Assembly: GCF_000423445.1 (NCBI RefSeq)
Contig: NZ_KE384019.1
Span: 325,404 to 389,403 of the forward strand
Length of the DNA: 64,000 bases
Reading direction: 5' to 3'
Source of the DNA: Acidipropionibacterium thoenii DSM 20276
Lineage (GTDB): Bacteria; Actinomycetota; Actinomycetes; Propionibacteriales; Propionibacteriaceae
Shown: in pieces, positions 7,829 to 15,675 of the stretch
How the letters are laid out: each line of letters starts with the position of its first letter
Position numbering within the stretch: position 1 is the stretch's first letter
Program-made: the position numbers and the translations under genes
The notes under the pieces: generated by a model
Seen by the model: the letters and a program-made list of their open reading frames with translations, nothing else
Databases searched by the model: none
Told to the model about the DNA's origin: nothing

Positions 7829-8602
7829 ATGGGAATTCTCGAAGGAAAGACCATTCTGGTCACGGGTGTGACGATGCACACCTCGATCGCCTACAAGGTG
7901 ACCGAGATCGCCCAGCACGAGGGCGCACGAGTCATCGTCTCCAACATTCCGCGGGCCATCCGGGTCACCCAGCGTGCGGTCCGCAGACTCGACGAGGTGC
8001 CTGAGGTCATCGAACTGGACGCCACCGACGACGAGCAGCTGGCCGCCCTGCCCGAGACGCTGCGTGAACTGGGCGTCGACCGGCTCGACGGAGTCGTCCA
8101 CGCGATCGCCTACGCCAATCCGAAGACCGCCCTGGGAGGGGAGTTCCTTAACACCCCCTGGTCCGATGTCGACGTCGCCCTGCACACCTCCACCTACTCC
8201 TACGTCTCCCTGGCCAAGGCGGTCCAGCCGCTGTTCGGTGAGACCGCATCGGTAGTCGGCCTGACCTTCGATGCCACCGTCGCCTGGCCCTTCTACGACT
8301 GGATGGGAGTCGCCAAGGCGGGCCTCGAGTCGGCCAACCGCTACCTGGCCCGCTACCTGGGCAAGGACAAGGTGCGCTGCAACCTGGTCTCCGCCGGCCC
8401 GCTGGACACCATGGCCAAGACGGCGATCCCCGGAGCCGACGCCTTCAATGACCTGTGGTCCCAGCGCGCTCCGCTCGGCTGGGACACCAAGGACGCCACC
8501 GCGGCCGCCAGGGCCGTCGTCGCCCTGCTGTCGGACTGGTTCCCGGCCACCACCGGCGAGATGGTTCACGCCGACGGGGGACTTCACTCCTCCGGCGCCT
8601 GA
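7829..8602 (+). CDS. fabI: Enoyl-[acyl-carrier-protein] reductase (NADH)
   Basis: Enoyl-ACP reductase (FabI/InhA type), 257 residues, catalysing the last reduction of each elongation cycle in type II fatty acid synthesis. The N-terminus GILEGKTILVTGVTMHTSIAY carries the atypical nucleotide-binding loop of this family; the catalytic Tyr156 and Lys163 (Y-x6-K in YDWMGVAK) and the nearby Phe147 are present. This is the class of enzyme targeted by isoniazid adducts and triclosan. It has its own Shine-Dalgarno (AAAGG about nine bases before ATG) and follows fabG by 90 bases, so it may be co-transcribed with it. Confidence 0.94.
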   Translation: MGILEGKTILVTGVTMHTSIAYKVTEIAQHEGARVIVSNIPRAIRVTQRAVRRLDEVPEVIELDATDDEQLAALPETLRELGVDRLDGVVHAIAYANPKTALGGEFLNTPWSDVDVALHTSTYSYVSLAKAVQPLFGETASVVGLTFDATVAWPFYDWMGVAKAGLESANRYLARYLGKDKVRCNLVSAGPLDTMAKTAIPGADAFNDLWSQRAPLGWDTKDATAAARAVVALLSDWFPATTGEMVHADGGLHSSGA

Positions 8603-8619
8603 GCGGGGCCCCGACGGAG

Positions 8620-8625
8620 TACCGT
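8620..8625 (+). promoter_or_regulatory. -10 hexamer TACCGT for leaderless kinase gene
   Basis: TACCGT is followed by six bases and the ATG at 8632, with no Shine-Dalgarno; a leaderless transcript is likely. Confidence 0.45.
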
Positions 8626-8631
8626 TGGGTC

Positions 8632-9339
8632 ATGTCCGGCGAACCGTTGGGCGGTTACCAGGGAGCGCCCCGAAGGCTCGGGGGGACGGTGCATCGAGGC
8701 CCGATCCCCGATTTCTCGGTGCTCGTGCTCAAGGAACTGCGCCGCCGGGGATGGCGCAAGGCCCCGGTGGTGATCGCCAGCAATGCCGACAGCTGCGTCC
8801 TCAGTTACATCGACGGGATGGCGGCCACCACCAGGATGCTGCGCAACGAGGCGGTCCAGCTCGAGTGCCTCACCGAGGTCACCAGGATCGTGCGCGAGTT
8901 CCACGACCTGCTGGCCGGCGCCGACCTGGCAGGGGACCGCGAGGTGGTCTGCCACAACGACCTCCAGCCGCCGAACACGATCTATCGCAGGACCAGCGGC
9001 CGACTGCTGCCGGTCGCCCTCATTGACTGGGATCAGGCCGCGCCCGGGGACCGGCTCGACGATCTCGCCCAGCTCTGCTGGCGGTTCACCGGGCTGGGCC
9101 GCTCGGCCAGCTGTGAGACGGTGCGCGAGAGGATCGCGGTGATCCTGCGGACCTACGGCTGGCGGGCCGGGACGCAGCCGGTGACCAAGGCGATGCTGAG
9201 ATGCCAGCAGAAGGCACGCGATCAGATCCAGGTCGGCGCCGGGGACGGAGACGACATGTTCCAGCGCCTGCGCGATGCCGGAGCACTCGAATCCATTCAG
9301 CGTGACCGGGACTGGACCAAGGCGTACCTGGTGGACTGA
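8632..9339 (+). CDS. APH-type phosphotransferase (aminoglycoside/trifolitoxin-immunity-like kinase family)
   Basis: Kinase-fold protein of 235 residues from the aminoglycoside-phosphotransferase superfamily. The catalytic loop HNDLQPPN (His108, Asp110, Asn115) and the metal-binding IDWDQAAPGDRLDDLAQLCW segment (Asp132) are intact. The N-lobe is very short (about 60 residues) but shows the GGTVHRGPIPDFSVLVLKEL pattern seen in compact actinobacterial APH proteins, some annotated as trifolitoxin-immunity-like, so it does not look truncated. Substrate unknown; there is no evidence that it inactivates an antibiotic. It lies 29 bases after fabI but has its own -10-like sequence. Convergent with the sugar permease operon. 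Confidence 0.75.
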   Translation: MSGEPLGGYQGAPRRLGGTVHRGPIPDFSVLVLKELRRRGWRKAPVVIASNADSCVLSYIDGMAATTRMLRNEAVQLECLTEVTRIVREFHDLLAGADLAGDREVVCHNDLQPPNTIYRRTSGRLLPVALIDWDQAAPGDRLDDLAQLCWRFTGLGRSASCETVRERIAVILRTYGWRAGTQPVTKAMLRCQQKARDQIQVGAGDGDDMFQRLRDAGALESIQRDRDWTKAYLVD

Positions 9340-9359
9340 GGCCGGTTCCTGCTGAGGTG

Positions 9360-9380
9360 GCTCCCGGGCAGGCCGGGAGC
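9360..9380. terminator. Intergenic hairpin, convergent genes
   Basis: GCTCCCGG, five-base loop, CCGGGAGC: a perfect eight-pair stem between the convergent kinase gene and permease gene; probably a bidirectional terminator despite the missing T run. Confidence 0.55.
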
Positions 9381-9393
9381 TGATCGCCGGGGA

Positions 9394-9409
9394 CCTGCCC
9401 GAAGGCAGG
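9394..9409. terminator. Second intergenic hairpin with CGAA loop
   Basis: CCTGCC, tetraloop CGAA, GGCAGG: six-pair stem 14 bases after the first hairpin, in the same convergent gap; probably serves the permease operon on the minus strand. Confidence 0.5.
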
Positions 9410-9434
9410 CAGTGCGCACCCGGGTCCGGGGCCT

Positions 9435-10295
9435 CTAGTCGAGTCCTGAGGTGGTGATCCCCTGCACCAGGTAGCGCTGCAGGAACAGGAAGACGATGAC
9501 CACCGGAGCGATCGCGACGAGAGCCCCAGCGAACAGCTGGGCGTAGTCGATTCCCTGGCTGGTCATGAACCGGCTCAGCGCGAGCTGAATGGTCATGGTG
9601 TTGTCGCGGGCCACCAGCAGTGGCCACAGGAAGGCATTCCAGGCGCCGATGAAGGTGATCGTGGAGACCGCCGCGACGATCCCCATCGAGTTGGGCAGGG
9701 CAACCCGCCACATCACGGTCCACGGGTTGGCCCCATCCAGCTCGGCGGCCTCCTCCAGCTCCTTGGGGAAGCTGAGCAGGGACTGACGGAACAGGTAGGT
9801 GGCGAAGGCCGAGAACATCACCGGGATGATGAGCCCCCGATAGGAGTCGATCCAGCCGAACTGGCTGGTCATGATGAAGCTGGGCACGAAGGTCACCGCG
9901 GCAGGCACCATCAAGGTGAGCACGGTCAGCTTCAGGATGACCCCTGCGGCCCGGTTGGGGAACCGGGCCAGTCCGTAGCCGGCCATGAAACTCACCACCA
10001 CGGTGAGCACCGTCTGGCCGACCGACTGCACCGCGGAGTGCAGCATCGAGCTGCCCAGGTCCAGGTCGGAGTCGGTGAACAGCCCGCTGATCACCGATGG
10101 CCTCAGATTGTCGGGCAGCCAACTCCAGTCCGGGGAGACGAAGGCCTGGTCGGAGGTGAAGGCGTTGCGGAAGATGACGTAGAAGGGCAGCAGGAAGAGC
10201 ACCGCCAGCACCATCAGGATGATGATCTTGATGGCGTGCGAGACCCGTCCCGAGCGGCCGAGCACCATCCGACTCCCCGAGCTCGCAGAACTCAT
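9435..10295 (-). CDS. Carbohydrate ABC transporter permease (MalG/UgpE type)
   Basis: Inner-membrane permease of 286 residues for a carbohydrate (CUT1) ABC importer. About six transmembrane segments are visible, the first at residues 21-43 (HAIKIIILMVLAVLFLLPFY). The cytoplasmic EAA loop that docks on the ATPase reads EAAELDGANPWTVMWRVALP. AGGAGG lies five bases before the ATG at 10295, and the start overlaps the stop of the MalF-type permease by four bases (ATGA), so the pair is translationally coupled. No ATPase gene is present in the cluster; CUT1 systems in actinobacteria often share a distant MsiK/MsmK-type ATPase. Substrate not deducible. Confidence 0.88.
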   Translation of the reverse strand: MSSASSGSRMVLGRSGRVSHAIKIIILMVLAVLFLLPFYVIFRNAFTSDQAFVSPDWSWLPDNLRPSVISGLFTDSDLDLGSSMLHSAVQSVGQTVLTVVVSFMAGYGLARFPNRAAGVILKLTVLTLMVPAAVTFVPSFIMTSQFGWIDSYRGLIIPVMFSAFATYLFRQSLLSFPKELEEAAELDGANPWTVMWRVALPNSMGIVAAVSTITFIGAWNAFLWPLLVARDNTMTIQLALSRFMTSQGIDYAQLFAGALVAIAPVVIVFLFLQRYLVQGITTSGLD

Positions 10296-11311
10296 GGCTG
10301 CCTCCTGTCGGGGCGGGTGACCCACCAGTTCTGGGCGAGTCCGAAGACCACGATGATCACGGTGAGAATCACCGTGCCGGCGCCGCCGAGTCCCAGATCC
10401 TGCTGGGAGCCGCCGAGGCTGATGAGGTACAGGTGTACCAGCGGTGGCCGTGCGTAGGGCGGGTAGGAACCGGCCGTCGACAACATGTTGTAGAACTCGT
10501 CGAAGGCCTGGAAGGCACCGATGAGCAGCAGCATCAGCACCGCGGCAGTGGTGGCGCGCAGTTGCGGCATGGTGATGTAGCGCAACCTTCGCCAGCCGGC
10601 TGCGCCGTCGATGGCGGCCGCCTCGTAGGTATCGGTGGGGATCTGGTTGAGCCCGGCGATCAGCAGGATCATGTAGTAGCCGATCTGCAACCACAGTCGC
10701 AGGCTCACCAGGGCCACCCAGTAGAAGCTGTTGGAGCCGCCCAGCCAGTCGACGCCGTCATGGCCGAAATGGATCAGTATCGAGTTGATCAGTCCGAAGC
10801 GGGCGCCGTTGAAGAACGACAGCCGCCACACCATCGCTGCCACCACATAGGAGCAGGCGGTGGGGATGAAGAACACCGAGCGGAAGAAGGCCCGAAGCCT
10901 GCCGACATTGTCCAGCGCCAGCGCCAGGGCCAGCGAGCAGGCATAGGTCAGCGGCACGATGACCACCGCGAAGACGATGAAGGTGAGCATCGAGTTGCGG
11001 AACTGGCTGTCGGTCAGCAGGTACCTGTAGTTGGCCAGCCCCACGAAGTTCGTGGGGCGGATGGTGGCCCGGGCGTCGAAGAAGGACAGATAGGCGCTCC
11101 AGACGATCGGGACGTAGACGAAGACCAGCAGCCCCACCAGGAAGGGCGCCACGAACAGCGCGAACCACAGGTTGCGTCCCTGGCGCCCGCGGATCCGCGA
11201 CCACAGCGAGCGCTGCGGTCCCGGATCGGCGCATGCGCCAGAACCCGCCGTGGGACCCGGGGCGGATCCGCCGCCCGGGTTCGCAGTGGGGACTGCCGGC
11301 GTCGTGGTCAC
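10292..11311 (-). CDS. Carbohydrate ABC transporter permease (MalF/UgpA type)
   Basis: Second permease subunit, 339 residues. A disordered Pro/Gly/Ala-rich cytosolic N-terminus of about 55 residues is followed by six predicted membrane segments, beginning NLWFALFVAPFLVGLLVFVY. The EAA loop is YEAAAIDGAAGWRRLRYITM. The GTG at 11311 is chosen because it overlaps the stop of the binding-protein gene by four bases (GTGA), the same coupling as between the two permeases; this start removes an implausible upstream Arg/Gln-rich extension. It works with the adjacent lipoprotein and MalG-type subunit in sugar uptake. Confidence 0.87.
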   Translation of the reverse strand: MTTTPAVPTANPGGGSAPGPTAGSGACADPGPQRSLWSRIRGRQGRNLWFALFVAPFLVGLLVFVYVPIVWSAYLSFFDARATIRPTNFVGLANYRYLLTDSQFRNSMLTFIVFAVVIVPLTYACSLALALALDNVGRLRAFFRSVFFIPTACSYVVAAMVWRLSFFNGARFGLINSILIHFGHDGVDWLGGSNSFYWVALVSLRLWLQIGYYMILLIAGLNQIPTDTYEAAAIDGAAGWRRLRYITMPQLRATTAAVLMLLLIGAFQAFDEFYNMLSTAGSYPPYARPPLVHLYLISLGGSQQDLGLGGAGTVILTVIIVVFGLAQNWWVTRPDRRQP

Positions 11312-12600
11312 TTCTTGATGCGCTTCAACTCGCTCTGCGCGGTCTTCTGGACGGCCGCGAACTCGGTCTGGGCATTGGCCTTCTTCTTGACCACATTGGT
11401 CAGTGCCGCATTGAAGGCATCGGAGATGGTGCTGGTCCACAGCAGGCCCGAGGCGTGACCCAGCTTGTCGACGAACTCGGCGGCCTCCTTGCCGGGCCCG
11501 CTGGAGATCTGCGAGGCCTGGCTGACCAGGGCCGGCTGGGAGGGGATGTGGGTGCCGTAGGAGTTGGCGAAGTCGACCTGCTTGTCAGTCTGATCGAGCC
11601 ACAGCCACTTGATGAACTCCTTGGCGACGGCCAGGTTGTTGCTGCTGCCCTTGGCCGCTGCGCAGGAGCCGTAGGCGCCGAAGGGCACCGCCTGGCGTCC
11701 GGCCGAGCCGATCGCCGGGAAGGGGAGCACGCCGAAGTCGTCGCCCCACTTCTTCTTGATGTCACCCAGCGCCCACAGACCTGTCCACTGCATCGCCGTC
11801 TCGCCATTGATGAAGGGGGAACCGTCGAACCAGTCCTTGGAGGCGCTGGGCAGCAGCGCACCGGAGGCGTAGAAGTCGCGGTAGGCGTTGACCCCGTCGA
11901 GGAAGTTGGACTCCATGAAGCCCAGGTCGGTGTCATCGCTGTTGAGTTGGTCGTACCCCGCGCTCCAGATGAGCAGATTGGCCAGCACGCTCAGTCCGCC
12001 GTCATTGCCGGCGAAGAAGCCGCCCATCGCATTGGTCTTGACGGCCTTGGCCGCGGTGACAAGATCGGCGAAGGTCTTCGGGGGATCCACCTTGGCCTTC
12101 TCCAGCACCGACTTGCGGTAGTAGAGCATCTGCATGTCGACGACCTGGGGCAGCGCGTAGACCTTGCCCTGGTAGGTCATCCGGTCCAGCACCGGCTTGG
12201 AGAACTTGCTGGCGTCGTCTCCCAGGGTGTCGGTGAGGTCGGCGACCTGGCCCTTCTGGATCATGTCCAAGGTGGCGCCGTTCTCGGACTCGAAGACGTC
12301 GGGTACGCCATTGCCCGACAGCAGGGTGGTGGCCAGCAGGGTCATGTAGTCGGTGCCGAGGTTCCACTTGACGGTGACATCGGCGCCCTTGAAGGCCTTC
12401 GCGTATCGCTGGACGGCCTCCTTGGTACCCTGCTCGCCGTACTCGTGGTACCACTGGACGAGCTTGCCGGAGCCGCCGGCAGACGGTGATGCGCTGGAGC
12501 CGGTCTCGACACCACCGGAGTTGGATCCGCAGGCGGACAACACGGCGGCCGAGGCGAGACCTGTGACGGCTCCAATGAAATGACGGCGGGAGAAGTTCAT
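11308..12600 (-). CDS. Sugar ABC transporter substrate-binding lipoprotein
   Basis: Extracellular solute-binding protein of 430 residues, type 1 (carbohydrate) fold. The N-terminus has a twin-arginine motif (SRRHFIG), a hydrophobic stretch and the lipobox LSAC with the lipidated Cys24, so it is probably a Tat-exported lipoprotein facing the periplasmic side of the membrane. The SSASPSAGGSG linker follows. Family-like segments include PDVFESENGATLDMIQKGQV and NGETAMQWTGLWALGD. First gene of the three-gene importer operon. The ATG at 12600 is seven bases from a TAAGAT hexamer and lacks a Shine-Dalgarno. Ligand not predictable from sequence. Confidence 0.9.
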   Translation of the reverse strand: MNFSRRHFIGAVTGLASAAVLSACGSNSGGVETGSSASPSAGGSGKLVQWYHEYGEQGTKEAVQRYAKAFKGADVTVKWNLGTDYMTLLATTLLSGNGVPDVFESENGATLDMIQKGQVADLTDTLGDDASKFSKPVLDRMTYQGKVYALPQVVDMQMLYYRKSVLEKAKVDPPKTFADLVTAAKAVKTNAMGGFFAGNDGGLSVLANLLIWSAGYDQLNSDDTDLGFMESNFLDGVNAYRDFYASGALLPSASKDWFDGSPFINGETAMQWTGLWALGDIKKKWGDDFGVLPFPAIGSAGRQAVPFGAYGSCAAAKGSSNNLAVAKEFIKWLWLDQTDKQVDFANSYGTHIPSQPALVSQASQISSGPGKEAAEFVDKLGHASGLLWTSTISDAFNAALTNVVKKKANAQTEFAAVQKTAQSELKRIKK

Positions 12601-12607
12601 GAGCGGA

Positions 12608-12636
12608 ATCTTAGGACCAGCACGGTGACATTTCAC
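12608..12636 (-). promoter_or_regulatory. Promoter of sugar importer operon (leaderless)
   Basis: On the minus strand GTGAAA (12631-12636), a 17-base spacer and TAAGAT (12608-12613) precede the ATG at 12600 by seven bases. The -35 lies inside the hemW coding sequence, since the two divergent start codons are only 24 bases apart. Confidence 0.5.
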
Positions 12637-13830
12637 CCACTGGACGAGCTGGACGGCCCCCTGGAGCCGCGCCGCTTCGGGGTCTACGTCCACGTCCCGT
12701 TCTGCGCCGCCCGCTGCGGCTACTGCGATTTCAACACATATGTACTGGCCAGTCAGGGGCCCGACGCCGTCTCCCGCTATCTGGCGGCCGCTCACCGCGA
12801 GATCGATGCGGCGGCCACCGGGATGGCCACCAGGGGAGTGGTGCCGCCGGCCGCCTCGACGGTGTTCTTCGGAGGCGGAACCCCGACGATGCTCACCCCG
12901 GTCCAACTCGGCGGACTGGTGGACCATCTGCAACGGGTCTGGGGGCTGGCTCCGGGTGCCGAGGTGACGACCGAGGCCAATCCGGAGACATTGTCCGAGC
13001 CGGTGCTCACCGGGCTTCTGGAGGCCGGCATCAACCGACTGTCGATGGGCATGCAGTCGGCCGACCGGGGGGTGCTGGCCCTGCTGGACCGGGTGCACAC
13101 CCCGGGCCGAGCCGTGGAGATGGCCAGGCTGGCCCGCCAGTGCGGTTTCGAGGACATCTCGCTGGATCTCATCTTCGGCACGCCGGGAGAGAGTCTGGAC
13201 TCCTGGCGGAGGAGTCTGGAGACGGCCCTGGGAGCCGATCCCGACCACATCTCGGCGTACTCGCTGATCGTCGAGGAGGGCACCCGGCTGGCCGCTCGGA
13301 TCAGGCGTGGAGAGGTGCCGATGACCGACGAGGACGACCTGGCCGACAAGTACCTGGCCGCCGAGGAGATCCTCGGCCGCGCCGGGTTGGTCAACTACGA
13401 GGTCTCAAACTGGGCCCGGCCCTCGGCCGGTGATGACGGTGTGGTGGATCTGCACCGTGCCGAGCACAACATGGGCTACTGGCGCAACGACGACTGGTGG
13501 GGGATCGGTCCGGGGGCCCACTCCCACCTGGCCGAGCTGCGCTGGTGGAATGTCAAGGCCCCCCGCCACTACGAGGAGATGGCCGAGTCCGGGGTGCTGC
13601 CGGTCGATGACGGGGAACGGCTGGGGCCCGTGGAGCACCACGAGGAGGAGGTGCTGCTGAGGCTGCGGCTGGCCGACGGGCTGCCCCTGGACGAGCTGTC
13701 CGAGAAGGAGCAGGGCCGGGCCGCCAAGGTCGTGGCAGAGGGTCTGGGCCAGGCGACCGGCGGAGTGCTGAGGCTCAACCTCAGGGGCCGACTGCTGGCC
13801 GATCGGGTGATCACTGAGCTTCTGATGTGA
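12625..13830 (+). CDS. hemW: HemW-type radical SAM heme chaperone (coproporphyrinogen III oxidase-like)
   Basis: Radical SAM protein of 401 residues. The [4Fe-4S]-binding CAARCGYC motif (Cys27, Cys31, Cys34) followed by DFNTY, the GGGTPT motif, and the NIN/NRLSMGMQS block are diagnostic of the HemN/HemW family. HemW lacks oxidase activity and delivers heme to respiratory targets; true HemN would have a longer N-terminus and C-terminus. The GTG at 12625 puts the YVHVPFC segment at the usual distance from the start. In actinobacteria hemW sits upstream of hrcA-dnaJ, as here, with DUF3097 next to it. Confidence 0.88.
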   Translation: MTFHPLDELDGPLEPRRFGVYVHVPFCAARCGYCDFNTYVLASQGPDAVSRYLAAAHREIDAAATGMATRGVVPPAASTVFFGGGTPTMLTPVQLGGLVDHLQRVWGLAPGAEVTTEANPETLSEPVLTGLLEAGINRLSMGMQSADRGVLALLDRVHTPGRAVEMARLARQCGFEDISLDLIFGTPGESLDSWRRSLETALGADPDHISAYSLIVEEGTRLAARIRRGEVPMTDEDDLADKYLAAEEILGRAGLVNYEVSNWARPSAGDDGVVDLHRAEHNMGYWRNDDWWGIGPGAHSHLAELRWWNVKAPRHYEEMAESGVLPVDDGERLGPVEHHEEEVLLRLRLADGLPLDELSEKEQGRAAKVVAEGLGQATGGVLRLNLRGRLLADRVITELLM

Positions 13831-13888
13831 GTTGAGTGTGAGTCGGGCCCCCTCGGCGTCGTCTCCTCGAATTGTCAGACCCACCTCC

Positions 13889-13894
13889 TAGAGT
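13889..13894 (+). promoter_or_regulatory. -10 hexamer TAGAGT for DUF3097 gene
   Basis: TAGAGT is seven bases before the ATG at 13902 and no Shine-Dalgarno is present; leaderless start likely. Confidence 0.4.
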
Positions 13895-13901
13895 TGAAGT
13901 C

Positions 13902-14759
13902 ATGGTTGACCGCTACACCAATGACGTCCTGACCCCCGGCTGGCAGCAGCAGGGCCGCACCCAGAGCGTCGACGTGCCCCTGCAGATGGATCTGGTCGTC
14001 GAGGACCCCTCCACCGGCTACGTCGGGGCCGTCACCGGGTGGGAGAACGGGATGGTGCTGCTGGAGGACAGGCGTGGAGCCCAGCGCGCCTTCCCGGCCG
14101 GCCCCGGCTTCTGGATCGATGGCAAGCCCGTCAATCTGTGCATCCCCTCGCGTCAGGGCACTGCCCGGCGCAGCCGCACCGCATCGGGATCCCTGGCCGG
14201 CCCCGAGCACGAGGCCGCCAAGGTGGCCCTGCCCAGTCGGATCTACGTCGAGGGACGCCATGACGCCGAACTGGTCGAGAAGATCTGGGGGGAGGATCTG
14301 CGTCACGTCGGCGTCGTCGTGGAGTACATGGGCGGGATGGACGACCTGGTCGGCATCGTCGCAGACTTCCGGCCCGGCCCCGGCCACCGACTGGGCGTCC
14401 TCATCGACCACCTGGTGGCCGGCACCAAGGAGTCGCGGGTGGCGGCCCAGGTCGCCAAGGGCGGCTACGGGGACCACGTGATGATCACCGGCCACCGGTT
14501 CATCGACGTCTGGCAGGCCATCAAGCCCGAGCGGATCGGCCGAAAGGCCTGGCCGGAGGTCCCGATGGACGAGGACTTCAAGCTCGGCACCCTCAAGCGC
14601 CTGGGACTTCCCCACGAGTCGCAGACCGATGTCGGCAAGGCCTGGCAGGCGATGCTGGCCCGGGTCCGCGACTGGCACGACCTGGACCCGCGGTTCAACA
14701 CCGAGGTGGAGAAACTCATCGACTTCGTCACCGCCGATCACATGGAGCAGGTGGGATGA
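13902..14759 (+). CDS. DUF3097 family protein
   Basis: Conserved actinobacterial protein of 285 residues with DUF3097 along its whole length. The central segment (RIYVEGRHDAELVEKIWG and later VVVEYMGGMDDLVGIVADF, RLGVLIDHLVAGTKESRVA) has the look of a TOPRIM-like fold: a glutamate after the first strand and a DHL element after the third. Biochemical function is unknown. It is found between hemW and hrcA in many actinobacteria, which matches its place here. Its stop overlaps the start of the IMPase-like gene by four bases (ATGA), implying co-translation. The TOPRIM comparison is my inference. Confidence 0.85.
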   Translation: MVDRYTNDVLTPGWQQQGRTQSVDVPLQMDLVVEDPSTGYVGAVTGWENGMVLLEDRRGAQRAFPAGPGFWIDGKPVNLCIPSRQGTARRSRTASGSLAGPEHEAAKVALPSRIYVEGRHDAELVEKIWGEDLRHVGVVVEYMGGMDDLVGIVADFRPGPGHRLGVLIDHLVAGTKESRVAAQVAKGGYGDHVMITGHRFIDVWQAIKPERIGRKAWPEVPMDEDFKLGTLKRLGLPHESQTDVGKAWQAMLARVRDWHDLDPRFNTEVEKLIDFVTADHMEQVG

Positions 14760-15604
14760 GCGCCGCCGGCCGGACCGGGCCAGTGGGCGCCCTCGTCGAG
14801 GTGCCCACCGAGGAGGTCTCCGAGCTCATCCGCGAAGTGGCGCGCACCGTCATCGAGCCCCGGTTCAAGGCCCTGACCAAGGAGCAGATCCACCAGAAGT
14901 CCCACCCCGGGGATCTGGTGACCGACGCCGACCGCCAGGCCGAGCGAGTGCTGACCGAGGCACTGCGCGCCCGGACCGGGGCAGTGGTGGTCGGCGAGGA
15001 GTCCGCCTTCTCCGACCCCTCCATCCTGGACGCCGTGCCGAGCGCCGACCGGGCCTGGGTGATCGACCCCATCGACGGCACCGCGAACTTCGTCAAGGGC
15101 TCCGACGACCACGCCGTGATGCTGGCCGAGGTGAGATCGGGCCAGGCCGTGAGGGGCTGGATCTGGCAGCCCCGGATCGGCCACATGTTCATCGCCGAGC
15201 GCGGCGCCGGGGTGTGGCGCGACGGGCGGCGGGTCACCCGCGGTCCCTCGGGCGACCCGGTGATCGCCGTCACCACCCATCCTGCCTTCCAGCAGACGAT
15301 CGCGCCGGCCGGCGGGCCGCGCCTGGAGTGGGGATGGTCGCGCTGGTGCTGCGGGGTGGACTACCCCCGGGTGTGCACAGGGGAGGTGGACGCCACCGTC
15401 TACACGCACTCCCACCCGTGGGACCATCTGGCCGGGGCGCTCATGCTGCGCGAGCTCGGTGGGGTGGTGCGAGCTTTGTCGGGGGAGGATTTCGGGGTCT
15501 GTGAGATTCCCGGCCAGCCGCTGATCGTTGCCGTCGACGAGCCGGCGTATGGGGCGGTTGCGGGTGCCCTGAAGGGGATGGACGTCACAATTGGGTCACG
15601 GTGA
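14756..15604 (+). CDS. Inositol monophosphatase family phosphatase
   Basis: Mg2+-dependent phosphomonoesterase of the inositol monophosphatase fold, 282 residues. Metal-binding and catalytic motifs are in order: DLVTDADRQAE, GEES (80-83), DPIDGTANF (104-112) and the C-terminal WDHLAGALMLRELGG. Members hydrolyse inositol-1-phosphate, histidinol phosphate, or 3'-phosphoadenosine phosphates; the sequence alone does not discriminate, and no histidine or inositol genes are nearby. Translationally coupled to DUF3097. Its end marks the boundary with the more A/T-rich island that follows. Confidence 0.85.
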   Translation: MSAAGRTGPVGALVEVPTEEVSELIREVARTVIEPRFKALTKEQIHQKSHPGDLVTDADRQAERVLTEALRARTGAVVVGEESAFSDPSILDAVPSADRAWVIDPIDGTANFVKGSDDHAVMLAEVRSGQAVRGWIWQPRIGHMFIAERGAGVWRDGRRVTRGPSGDPVIAVTTHPAFQQTIAPAGGPRLEWGWSRWCCGVDYPRVCTGEVDATVYTHSHPWDHLAGALMLRELGGVVRALSGEDFGVCEIPGQPLIVAVDEPAYGAVAGALKGMDVTIGSR

Positions 15605-15675
15605 GTGGGACGCTCTTCCTGATTCCGGCGGCGGAATCTACTGTTCTGCCAACTCAGTTCTCAAGGAGGAGAGCC

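Noticed and set aside
8632..9339. Truncated or broken aminoglycoside phosphotransferase
   Set aside because: The short N-lobe follows a recurring compact pattern of actinobacterial APH proteins and the catalytic loop is intact, so it is likely full length.
8584..10122. Long minus-strand frame across the kinase gene and the permease
   Set aside because: It overlaps two genes with clear catalytic or EAA motifs in other frames and has no recognisable domain.
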